From positions 278,620 through 342,619 of the forward strand of contig NZ_JOGB01000003.1 of assembly GCF_000719335.1 (NCBI RefSeq): DNA of 64,000 nucleotides, written 5' to 3'. Positions within the stretch are counted from its first letter, which is position 1; each line of letters begins with the position of its first letter. Source of the DNA: Streptomyces sp. NRRL S-87. GTDB taxonomy: Bacteria > Actinomycetota > Actinomycetes > Streptomycetales > Streptomycetaceae. Shown in pieces: positions 1 to 10,135 of this stretch. Under the pieces are notes generated by a model. It saw nothing but the letters and a program-made list of their open reading frames with translations, had not been told where the DNA came from and did not search any database. Both the position numbers and the translations under genes were made by a program.

Positions 1-968
1 TCCAGCGCGCCCGTCATGTCCTGCTCCAGATCCACCTGGTACAACTCGGAAGGCTTGGAGAGGAAGTCCCAGGTCTGGACGGTCTCAGGTCGCTCGTAGA
101 AGCCGATGGAGCGTCGGCTCTCGGACTCCGCCATGGGGCCGAAGTCGATGCCGAACATCTCCTTCCAGCGCGCGAGGTGGTCCTGGGTGACGCGGTGCTT
201 GTCGAGCACGTCGTCCGGTATCCGGGTCAGCGTCGCGAAGGACGTCAGCCGCCCGGGGACCAGGCGGGATGAATCCTTCATCAGCCGACGCCGGGCGTCT
301 TGAACGGTCTCCCAGATCTGCATGTCCAGCGCCTCGTTGCCGACGATGTCCGTCAGCAGGACATCGGCCCGCTCGGGGAGTTCGAGCTGGGGCGACCAGC
401 CGCGGATGAACTCGATGCGGTCGGCCACACCGTTGCGCTCGGCGATCCGCTGGGCGAGGTGGACCATGCCGGCCGGCTCGACCGCGTAGACCTTGCGGGC
501 CCCCGCCTGGGCCGCGGTGATTGCCAGGATGCCGGACCCGGTTCCCAGATCGAGGACCACATCGCCCGCACGCACCGTTTCTCGGACCGCTTGCTGGAAG
601 GCGGCCTTGCGTACTGGATCTTCCAACATGGCGATGTGGACGAGCGCGGCGTCGTACCCCCCCTTGGGGAAGGGCTGATTACTGAAGCCCTCGGTCGGCT
701 CGCTGCGCAGCAGCCCGGCCTGGTGGAGTGAGACCACGGTTGCCAGCGCCTCCTGCGCGGCCCGGGGCCCCTTCAGCCGGGGCCCGAGCAGGGTCAGTGC
801 CTGTCCGACCGTGCGCGGCTGGTGGAAGAGATCGAGGAGCCCGAGCGCGTCATGGCCCAGCTTGAGAATCCGACTCTCGAAGTGGATCTTCACTTCGTTA
901 CTGGTGTCGACCTCGGCTATGAAGGAGGGCGTCCTGTGGAGCACGGTGTCAGGTGAGAGTTTCGGCAT
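1..968 (-). CDS. tvaG: PRMT-like SAM methyltransferase, thioamitide cluster (TvaG-like), 3' end outside window
   Basis: This is a class I SAM-dependent methyltransferase of the protein-arginine-methyltransferase type. Reading the minus strand from the ATG at 968 gives MPKLSPDTVLHRTPSF and then an open frame to base 1, so the C-terminus is missing. The SAM-binding motif VLDLGTGSGILAI lies near residues 138-150 and the motif YAVEPAGMV follows it. In the thioviridamide cluster the gene at this place (after the Cys decarboxylase) is TvaG, known for N-methylation of the core histidine; the precursor here keeps that His next to the last Cys. An AAGGA ribosome site lies about 11 nt upstream, and only 7 nt separate it from the preceding gene, so it belongs to the same operon. 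The family is clear; the substrate is inferred from the neighbours. Confidence 0.85.
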   Translation of the reverse strand, partial: MPKLSPDTVLHRTPSFIAEVDTSNEVKIHFESRILKLGHDALGLLDLFHQPRTVGQALTLLGPRLKGPRAAQEALATVVSLHQAGLLRSEPTEGFSNQPFPKGGYDAALVHIAMLEDPVRKAAFQQAVRETVRAGDVVLDLGTGSGILAITAAQAGARKVYAVEPAGMVHLAQRIAERNGVADRIEFIRGWSPQLELPERADVLLTDIVGNEALDMQIWETVQDARRRLMKDSSRLVPGRLTSFATLTRIPDDVLDKHRVTQDHLARWKEMFGIDFGPMAESESRRSIGFYERPETVQTWDFLSKPSELYQVDLEQDMTGAL

Positions 969-975
969 GTGCTGA

Positions 976-3522
<2,547 letters not shown>

Positions 3523-3526
<4 letters not shown>

Positions 3527-4680
3527 GCCTGCGCCTCCCGGGGTCGGCCGGGCGCGAGGAGCCTGGCCAGGCCCTGTGGGTCGTTCAACAACTTGCAGCC
3601 GACGAGAAGGCACAGGTGCCCGATCCGGCCCAGTGAGCCGATCTGTTCGAGCCGCCCGGCCGCGTACATCAGGGTGGATAACCCGGCGTAGCGGAAGACC
3701 GCAGCCCGCTGCTCGGCCGAGAGCGGAGTGCTGTGTTCGTAGGCGGCGAGGAAGAGGCCGACGTTGCGTCGCACGGTGGTCCAGCTGCCTGAGTCGGAGA
3801 GACGGCCGGCATCGCCCCGCAGCGTGTGCAGCCACTGGATCAGCAGTTGGCCGACGATCGTGCCCACGTCCAGCATCGGGTCGCCGAACCCGGCCAGCTC
3901 CCAGTCGACCAGTGCAACCGTGGGATGCCTACTGTCGGCGTCCTTGAGCAGGATGTTGTCGTCTCGCAGGTCGAAGTGGACTAATCCCTTCGGGCCCCAT
4001 CCGTCCCGCAGCTGCGCCACGCTTTCGTCGACCGACTGCATGGCAGCCGCATAGTCGGAGTAGTCCATTCCGGGCCCGCTCGCGAGTTCGCCAGGGGTTA
4101 GCGCTACGAAGGACGCGAAGGGGAAGACGATGAGCTGCTCGCTGAATCTCGAATCCGCGATGATGTGGTCCACGGGTGTGGAATGAATCCCGGCTGTCAC
4201 TGATGCCAGTGCGGCCAGCACCTGGACAGGGATTTCCGGGGAGTTCCGAGTGGCTTCCCGCATCGACGTGAAGCCGGTCTTCCCCTCCATGATGAGGGTT
4301 TCGGTGTCCGGGTCAGTTGCGATGAAACGAGGAACTGCCGAGCCGGCGAAATATGGAATGCCAGCCTCGGGTATCAGCCTCAGCATGGTCTCCTCGTTAC
4401 CCGTTGCCGTACCAACGGCCCTGGCGGTTGCCGGATCCACCTGTTTCAGGAAGAGTGCGGTGCCGTCCTCGAAGTGCAGCATTGCTACGCTGTTGCGTGC
4501 CGCGAAGGTCTGGATATGCACAATGGCGCCTCGGTCGATACCGAGCGAAGCGAGCCAGGAACGAGTCCGGGCCTTTGAGGGCCCGGACTCGTTCGGCAGC
4601 GCTCCGCGCCAAGGCGAAGAGGTACTGCCGCCCTCCGGTGACGCAATGCCGGCCGGGCTGTGCGAAGCGCTGGTCATCAT
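3523..4680 (-). CDS. tvaC: Phosphotransferase, putative Ser/Thr kinase of thioamitide dehydratase (TvaC-like)
   Basis: The 385-residue protein is an APH-fold phosphotransferase with intact catalytic motifs: HFDLRDDN (catalytic Asp and metal-binding Asn) followed by LVDWELAGFGDP (metal-binding Asp). In thioviridamide-type clusters the homologue is thought to phosphorylate core Ser/Thr so that the partner lyase can form dehydro residues. It begins 17 nt after the precursor stop and overlaps the HopA1-like gene by 4 nt, so all these genes form one operon behind the precursor. No good ribosome site precedes the ATG at 4680, and an ATG one codon later is also possible. The G+C content of this gene is visibly lower than that of the core genes further right, in line with transfer. 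Confidence 0.87.
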
Positions 4681-4697
4681 GAGGTGAACGACTCAGA

Positions 4698-4961
4698 TCA
4701 ACAGTGGAAGGCCACCGTGGCGGCAGCGGCCATCACGCTGCCCTGCGCCTCCTCGTCGGGCGAGATGCCCGCCTTCTCTTCGAGGAAGGCCTGCAGCTCC
4801 TCCGGGCTGACGCCGGCGAGCTCCTCCAGGGCCTTCTCGCCAGCCGCGGGGTCGATGACCGCGCGCTGCTCGTCGGTCATCGACGCCTCGGCGGCCTGGA
4901 TCTTACTGACGAGGTCGGCGAACGCGGCCTCGTCGACCGCGGAAGCCATTGCTTCAGACAT
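4698..4961 (-). CDS. tvaA: Thioamitide precursor peptide (TvaA-like)
   Basis: This 87-residue acidic peptide ends in SVMAAAATVAFHC (residues 75-87). The pattern SVMAAAA-x-x-A-x-HC is the hallmark of the thioviridamide family core, and the Thr/Phe variant resembles the thioholgamide/thioalbamide branch as I remember it. Expected changes are thioamides along the Met-Ala backbone, dehydration of the first Ser and loss of the leader to an N-terminal acyl group, an AviMeCys ring between Thr82 and Cys87, and methylation/hydroxylation of His86. The leader is helical and acidic, rich in Glu and Ala, as expected for enzyme recognition. The AGGAGG ribosome site 5 nt before the ATG is the strongest in the operon. 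Thioamidation genes are not in the window. Confidence 0.95.
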   Translation of the reverse strand: MSEAMASAVDEAAFADLVSKIQAAEASMTDEQRAVIDPAAGEKALEELAGVSPEELQAFLEEKAGISPDEEAQGSVMAAAATVAFHC

Positions 4962-5018
4962 TTGATCCTCCTGATTCGTCCCCTGCCGGTTGGCCGGGGA
5001 ATCGAATGGACGGTCATG

Positions 5019-5049
5019 ATCTAAACAGAATTCCGCCCCGGCCTGTCAA
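5019..5049 (-). promoter_or_regulatory. Candidate sigma70-type promoter of thioamitide precursor operon
   Basis: On the minus strand a perfect TTGACA (5049-5044) is followed after 18-19 nt by TTTAGA/TTAGAT (5025-5019), leaving a leader of about 50 nt before the precursor ATG. The position and the good -35 make this the likely operon promoter; the -10 match is only fair. Confidence 0.5.
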
Positions 5050-5794
5050 CAGGTTTCAAGGGTTCCGTTTATGTCATGGATGCCTTATTCGGGACATGCG
5101 AACGGGCCTGCCGACATCGCTTTCGGCGGGCACTTATAGATCTCTGTATTTAAGTGTGGGTAAAGGGTTGCGTGGCCGCACGGCTCACAAGGCCAAGGGT
5201 GGCCAGAAATCTAGTTGCACGCATGGCGAGAAAGTCATCAGAAGCCCCCGTTGGATGACCCAGTCATCCCCTGGAGGCTATGCGCAGGCCATTCCCTCCG
5301 GTAGGGGGCTTATCGGTCGGGCCGTAAAGATTAAGACGTTCCTTGGCGTGTGCTCCTCGGTTCCTGCTGGCTGTGCAGGCATGACGGGCTGTGCACGTAG
5401 CCAATTTGACTGAAAGTGACATACGGCTGCCGACTGGGCATCTGATTGATCCTTCAGCCACCTCATGTGCAGGTGTGGGCGGCGTCACAACGGGTCAGGA
5501 CGGGCGGCGCGTTCCACCTGGGATCTGGCCCACGTCATCGGTGTCCTGGTGACAGGCCCTGGAATCCCGATCGGCCAAGGCGATGGAGCGTGACCTCGCG
5601 CCGTTGCGGGCCGCCAAGATCGCCGCGTGCGCCTTGGGGTGCGCTGTGGCCGGTCCATGCGTCGGGTGCTGCAAGCTGATGTGTCGCTCTGGCGGAACGC
5701 GTCGGCGGCCTGGGAACCCTGCCGGGCCTCGGCCATCCCGAGGCAGCGAGGGCGTAGATCGGCAACTGCAACCAAAACTGCAACCACGGAACGA
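5050..5794. other. Gene-free 745 bp between RiPP operon and tRNA-Ser; possible island end
   Basis: No reading frame here has convincing codon bias or a recognisable product. The stretch is less G+C-rich than the core. It contains a 7-bp inverted repeat GGATGAC-CCA-GTCATCC at 5253-5269, about 290 bp upstream of the precursor, which could be an operator, and a short direct repeat AACTGCAACC at about 5763-5783. Plus-strand frames running into the tRNA 3' end may be the decayed tail of an integrase, but I cannot demonstrate it. Confidence 0.4.
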
Positions 5795-5829
5795 CGAAGG
5801 TCCCGGCCGCAGTGCGGTCGGGACCTTCG
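5795..5829. terminator. Hairpin terminator next to tRNA-Ser
   Basis: CGAAGGTCCCGGCCGC (5795-5810) pairs with the complementary arm at 5814-5829 across a 3-nt loop, with one G-U pair. It lies 20 bp beyond the tRNA 3' end and would terminate the tRNA transcript; there is no U tract, which is common in Streptomyces. Confidence 0.7.
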
Positions 5830-5849
5830 TTTCGGCTGGTCAGCCGTGG

Positions 5850-5934
5850 CGGAGGATACGAGATTCGAACTCGTGAGGGGTTGCCCCCAACACGCTTTCC
5901 AAGCGTGCGCCCTAGGCCTCTAGGCGAATCCTCC
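5850..5934 (-). tRNA. tRNA-Ser (GGA)
   Basis: The minus strand folds as a long-variable-arm tRNA: GGAGGAT acceptor, anticodon arm CACGC-TTGGAAA-GCGTG with GGA anticodon at 5900-5898, a variable arm, and a GTTCGAATC T loop. Discriminator is G; CCA is not encoded. Its 3' end points to the thioamitide side, the usual orientation for an integration site. Confidence 0.95.
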
Positions 5935-6032
5935 GCGGCAAACAATACAAGACGTTGAGGGGTGCTCGCGAACGTGATCGCTCGGGAGGGCGGGAGGCTC
6001 GATTGCCGGGCGTTTCATCCGCTACTCTGGGG

Positions 6033-6124
6033 CCAGCCCCTCACGTGGCGCTATCTCACCCAACTCCCCCAGGGCCGGAAGGCAGCAAGGGTAAGTGGGC
6101 TCTGGCGGGTGCGTGGGGGGCGCT
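6033..6124 (+). ncRNA. ffs: SRP RNA (4.5S type)
   Basis: The sequence GCCGGAAGGCAGCAAGGG (about 6073-6090) is the conserved SRP domain with the GGAA tetraloop and the symmetric internal loop that binds Ffh. Flanking arms (CACGTGGCGCTATCTCACCC and TGGCGGGTGCGTGGGGGGCG) pair into the single long hairpin of the short bacterial SRP RNA. A TACTCT -10-like hexamer at 6023-6028 fits a start near 6035. The ends are approximate. Position between a tRNA-Ser gene and dnaX is as expected for Streptomyces. Confidence 0.93.
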
Positions 6125-6244
6125 TGCGTTCCCGGGCGGCCCGCACCGCGGGGCCGGCGGTCGCGTGCCGGACGTACGGGCGTCGAGGGGTCGAGGGGCG
6201 CCGGCGGGAGCCGGTTGTCGGCGGGCCCGGATAACCTCGTAAAC

Positions 6245-8518
6245 GTGTCGTCCCTTGCGCTGTACCGCCGCTATCGCCCCGAGTCGTTCGCCGAGGTCAT
6301 CGGGCAGGAGCATGTCACTGCACCCCTGATGCAGGCCCTGCGGAACAACCGGGTGAACCACGCGTACCTGTTCAGCGGTCCGCGCGGCTGCGGAAAGACG
6401 ACCAGTGCGCGCATCCTGGCCCGCTGCCTGAACTGTGAGCAAGGTCCCACCCCCACCCCCTGCGGGGAGTGCCAGTCCTGCCGCGACCTGGCGCGCAACG
6501 GACCGGGCTCGATCGACGTGATCGAGATCGACGCGGCCTCACACGGCGGTGTGGACGACGCCCGCGACCTGCGCGAGAAGGCCTTCTTCGGCCCCGCCGC
6601 CAGCCGCTACAAGATCTACATCATCGACGAGGCCCACATGGTCACGTCGGCCGGCTTCAACGCGCTGCTGAAGGTCGTCGAGGAGCCGCCGGAGCACCTC
6701 AAGTTCATCTTCGCCACGACGGAGCCGGAGAAGGTCATCGGGACCATCCGGTCCCGCACCCACCACTACCCGTTCCGGCTCGTGCCGCCCGGCACCCTGC
6801 GCGAGTACCTGGGCGAGGTCTGCGGTCGCGAGGGCATCCCCGTCGAGGACGGCGTGCTGCCGCTCGTGGTGCGCGCCGGTGCCGGATCCGTGCGCGACTC
6901 CATGTCCGTCATGGACCAGCTCCTCGCGGGCGCGGCCGAGGACGGTGTGACGTACGCCATGGCCACCTCCCTCCTCGGCTACACGGACGGCTCCCTGCTG
7001 GACGCCGTGGTGGACGCGTTCGCCGCCGGCGACGGCGCGGCCGCCTTCGAGGTGGTCGACCGGGTGATCGAGGGCGGGAACGACCCCCGCCGCTTCGTCG
7101 CCGACCTGCTGGAGCGGCTGCGCGACCTGGTGATCCTCGCCGCCGTGCCGGACGCGGGCGAGAAGGGGCTCATCGACGCCCCCGCCGACGTCGTGGAGCG
7201 CATGCAGGCCCAGGCGTCGGTGTTCGGCGCCGCCGAGCTCAGCCGGGCGGCGGACCTCGTCAACGCCGGGCTGACCGAGATGCGCGGCGCCACCTCGCCC
7301 CGCCTGCAGCTGGAGCTGATCTGCGCGCGCGTGCTGCTGCCCGCCACCTACGACGACGAGCGCTCCGTGCAGGCCCGCCTCGACCGCCTCGAGCGCGGCG
7401 GCGCCGCCGCCGCGGCCTTCGCGGCACCCGGTGGCGCGCCCGCGATGGCGTACGTCCCCGGGCCCGAGGCCCACGGCATGGCCCCGCTCCCGCCCGGCGG
7501 CGGGGCGGCCGCGGCCCGTGCGGCGGTGCGCGGCGCCCCCGCGACCCCCGCGACGCCCGCCCCCCCGACCCCGGTCCCCGAGCCCGTAGCCGCCGCCCCG
7601 GCGCCGGAGCCCGCCGCGGCCCAGGCCGCGCCGGGCGCCTGGCCCGGTGCCGCCCAGCCCGGGTCCGCCCCGCTCCCGCAGGCGCAGCCCCCGGCCCCGG
7701 AGCCGACCGCGGCCCAGGCCCCCGCCGGCGCCTGGCCGACCGCGCAGAGCGCCCCCGCCCAGCCCGCCGCCCCGGCCCAGCCCGCTCCCGGCGCCTGGCC
7801 CGGCGCGGCCCAGCCGGGCTCCGGCGGCCCGGCGCGCGGGGCCTGGCCCAGTGCCGCCCAGCCCGGTACGGGCGCCCCCGCGCAGCCCGCCCCGCCCGCG
7901 CAGGCCGCCGCCCCGGCCGCCGCCGCGCAGCCCGCGGCCGCCGCGCCGTCCGCCGCCATGGTCCAGGGCGCCGGCCAGGTGCAGGCGATGTGGCCGGGCG
8001 TCCTGGAGGCCGTCAAGAACCGCCGCCGCTTCACGTGGATCCTGCTGAGCCAGAACGCGCAGGTCGTCGGCTTCGACGGCAGCACCCTCCAGCTCGGCTT
8101 CCCCAACCCCGGAGCCCGGGACAACTTCTCCAGCAGCGGCAGCGAGGACGTCCTCAAGGCGGTCCTGGCCGAGCAGTTCCAGGTCAACTGGAAGATCGAC
8201 GCCGTGGTCGGCGGCGCCCCGGCCGCCCCCGCCGGACCGTCGTACGGCGCCCCGGCCCCGCAGCGGGCGTACGCGCCGCCGGCGGCCCCCACCCCCGTCC
8301 AGCAGCCTGCCGCCCCGGCCGCGCCCCAGGTCCCGCAGGCCCCGCCCGGCCCGCAGGGCGCCGCACCCCCGCAGCCGGCCGCCCCGGTCCCGGTCGCCCC
8401 CGAGGACGACGTGCCGGAGGAGGACGACCCCGACCTGGTGGAGAGCGCGCTCACGGGCCACGAGCTGATCGTGCGGGAGCTCGGCGCCACGGTGGTGGAG
8501 GAATACACGAACGAGTAG
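6245..8518 (+). CDS. dnaX: DNA polymerase III subunit gamma/tau
   Basis: This is the clamp-loader ATPase of the replisome, 757 residues from the GTG at 6245. It begins MSSLALYRRYRPESFAEVIG and carries Walker A GPRGCGKT (residues 45-52), a zinc-binding CxxCxxC cluster near residues 63-80, and the Walker B region IIDEAHM. The open frame continues upstream, but only from 6245 does the protein start as the family does. A TAACCT hexamer ends 7 nt before the GTG, so the mRNA is probably leaderless. The C-terminal third holds a long Ala/Pro-rich linker with four imperfect GAWPxAAQPGxG repeats before a conserved tau-like domain (MWPGVLEAVKNRRRFTWILL). The linker explains the spurious long minus-strand frame opposite it. 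Confidence 0.96.
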   Translation: MSSLALYRRYRPESFAEVIGQEHVTAPLMQALRNNRVNHAYLFSGPRGCGKTTSARILARCLNCEQGPTPTPCGECQSCRDLARNGPGSIDVIEIDAASHGGVDDARDLREKAFFGPAASRYKIYIIDEAHMVTSAGFNALLKVVEEPPEHLKFIFATTEPEKVIGTIRSRTHHYPFRLVPPGTLREYLGEVCGREGIPVEDGVLPLVVRAGAGSVRDSMSVMDQLLAGAAEDGVTYAMATSLLGYTDGSLLDAVVDAFAAGDGAAAFEVVDRVIEGGNDPRRFVADLLERLRDLVILAAVPDAGEKGLIDAPADVVERMQAQASVFGAAELSRAADLVNAGLTEMRGATSPRLQLELICARVLLPATYDDERSVQARLDRLERGGAAAAAFAAPGGAPAMAYVPGPEAHGMAPLPPGGGAAAARAAVRGAPATPATPAPPTPVPEPVAAAPAPEPAAAQAAPGAWPGAAQPGSAPLPQAQPPAPEPTAAQAPAGAWPTAQSAPAQPAAPAQPAPGAWPGAAQPGSGGPARGAWPSAAQPGTGAPAQPAPPAQAAAPAAAAQPAAAAPSAAMVQGAGQVQAMWPGVLEAVKNRRRFTWILLSQNAQVVGFDGSTLQLGFPNPGARDNFSSSGSEDVLKAVLAEQFQVNWKIDAVVGGAPAAPAGPSYGAPAPQRAYAPPAAPTPVQQPAAPAAPQVPQAPPGPQGAAPPQPAAPVPVAPEDDVPEEDDPDLVESALTGHELIVRELGATVVEEYTNE

Positions 8519-8565
8519 CGGCCCGGCCTTGGGTGCCCGCACAAAGATCGCGGGGCCGGGCGGGC

Positions 8566-8571
8566 TAGGCT
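8566..8571 (+). promoter_or_regulatory. -10 element of leaderless purD transcript
   Basis: TAGGCT matches the Streptomyces -10 consensus and ends 7 nt before the purD GTG, so transcription should begin at or next to the start codon. No ribosome site is present. I see no clear -35. Confidence 0.5.
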
Positions 8572-8578
8572 GCCTCCC

Positions 8579-9832
8579 GTGAAGGTCCTCGTCATCGGCG
8601 GCGGCGCCCGCGAACATGCCCTGTGCCGCTCTCTGTCCCTCGATCCCGACGTCACCGCGCTGCACTGCGCCCCCGGCAACGCCGGAATCGCGGAAGTGGC
8701 GGAGCTGCACCCCGTCGACGCGCTCGACGGCGCCGACGTGGCCCGCCTCGCGGCGGAGCTCGGCGTCGACCTGGTCGTGGTCGGCCCCGAGGCGCCGCTG
8801 GTCGCCGGGGTGGCCGACGCCGTGCGCGCGGCCGGCATCGCGGTCTTCGGCCCGTCCGCCGAGGCGGCCCGGCTGGAGGGCTCGAAGGCCTTCGCCAAGG
8901 ACGTCATGGCCGGCGCCGGCGTGCCGACGGCCCGCAGTTACGTCTGCACCACCCCGGAGGAGGTCGACGAGGCCCTCGACGCCTTCGGTGCCCCCTACGT
9001 CGTCAAGGACGACGGCCTGGCCGCCGGCAAGGGCGTGGTCGTCACCTCCGACCTGGCCGCAGCCCGCGAGCACGCGCTGGCCTGCGAGCGGGTCGTCATC
9101 GAGGAGTACCTCGACGGCCCCGAGGTCTCGCTGTTCGCGATCACCGACGGCACCACCGTCCTGCCGCTCCAGCCCGCCCAGGACTTCAAGCGCGCCCTCG
9201 ACGGCGACGAGGGCCCGAACACCGGCGGCATGGGCGCGTACTCGCCGCTGCCCTGGGCCGACCCGAAGCTGGTCGACGAGGTCATGGAGACCGTCCTCCA
9301 GCCGACCGTCGACGAGCTGCGGCGCCGCGGCACGCCGTTCTCCGGCCTGCTCTACGCCGGTCTGGCGATCACCAGCCGCGGCGTGCGGGTGATCGAGTTC
9401 AACGCCCGCTTCGGCGACCCCGAGACCCAGGTCGTGCTGGCCCGGCTGAAGACGCCGCTGGCGGGCGTCCTGATGAACGCGGCCCGGGGCACCCTCGACG
9501 CGCAGGCGCCCCTCAACTGGCGCTCCGACGCGGCCGTCACGGTCGTCATCGCCTCCCACAACTACCCGGGCACGCCCCGCACGGGCGACCCGATCGAAGG
9601 CCTGGCGGAGGTCGCCGCCGAGGACGCCCCGCACGCGTACGTCCTGCACGCCGGCACCCGCTCCGAGGGCGGCCAGGTCCTCAGCGCGGGCGGCCGCGTG
9701 CTGTCCGTGACCGCGACCGGTTCCGACCTGGCGCAGGCCCGGGACCGGGCGTATAAGGCCGTCGGCCGGATCCGCCTCGACGGCTCCCAGCACCGCACGG
9801 ACATCGCGCTGAAGGCGGCCGAAGGCCGCTGA
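8579..9832 (+). CDS. purD: Phosphoribosylamine-glycine ligase (GAR synthetase)
   Basis: PurD is an ATP-grasp enzyme that joins phosphoribosylamine and glycine in the second step of purine synthesis. The 417-residue protein starts [16 protein letters not shown], shows the [13 protein letters not shown] and [22 protein letters not shown]-grasp segments, and contains the family signature [11 protein letters not shown] near residue 280. Full length for the family. It starts with GTG directly after a -10 element (leaderless arrangement). The 3' gap to the next gene has a G+C-rich inverted stretch just after the stop that may terminate it. Confidence 0.97.
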   Translation: MKVLVIGGGAREHALCRSLSLDPDVTALHCAPGNAGIAEVAELHPVDALDGADVARLAAELGVDLVVVGPEAPLVAGVADAVRAAGIAVFGPSAEAARLEGSKAFAKDVMAGAGVPTARSYVCTTPEEVDEALDAFGAPYVVKDDGLAAGKGVVVTSDLAAAREHALACERVVIEEYLDGPEVSLFAITDGTTVLPLQPAQDFKRALDGDEGPNTGGMGAYSPLPWADPKLVDEVMETVLQPTVDELRRRGTPFSGLLYAGLAITSRGVRVIEFNARFGDPETQVVLARLKTPLAGVLMNAARGTLDAQAPLNWRSDAAVTVVIASHNYPGTPRTGDPIEGLAEVAAEDAPHAYVLHAGTRSEGGQVLSAGGRVLSVTATGSDLAQARDRAYKAVGRIRLDGSQHRTDIALKAAEGR

Positions 9833-9981
9833 CCCCGCCGCGGGGACACCCGGGGCCCGGAGCGTGCACGGCGCGCCCGGGCCCTCGGTGTTCGACCGCC
9901 GGTTCGACTGCATCCGGCCGCCTTCGAACGCATCCAGCTTTACCCAAAGCCATTCCATCGGGTGAGCAATCGCCTATCCGG

Positions 9982-10010
9982 CTGACGGACACCCGAGCCC
10001 CAACTAGGGT
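9982..10010 (+). promoter_or_regulatory. Candidate promoter for the M48-like membrane protein gene
   Basis: CTGACG (9982-9987), a 17-nt spacer and TAGGGT (10005-10010) fit a principal-sigma promoter, about 120 nt upstream of the GTG at 10136. The rest of the 300-bp gap after purD shows nothing else I can support. Confidence 0.5.
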
Positions 10011-10135
10011 GCCGCGCAAGGATTCCGGCACTTGGCCCACCGGCATTGCGATGTCGGTGGCGGGTGCCACGCTGGGGGAGTGAGCAAAGCCGCCGCAGGG
10101 CAGAAGCCGCAGGGCAGAGGGGGTGACGTCCGGTC

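Noticed and set aside
5446..5945. Possible integrase C-terminal tail running into tRNA-Ser
   Set aside because: Only short frames in all three registers, no tyrosine-recombinase motif (R-H-R-Y) visible; kept only as a possibility in the island finding.
6539..9958. 1139-codon minus-strand open frame across dnaX and purD
   Set aside because: It is antisense to two clear genes, low-complexity and without any domain; a result of high G+C content.
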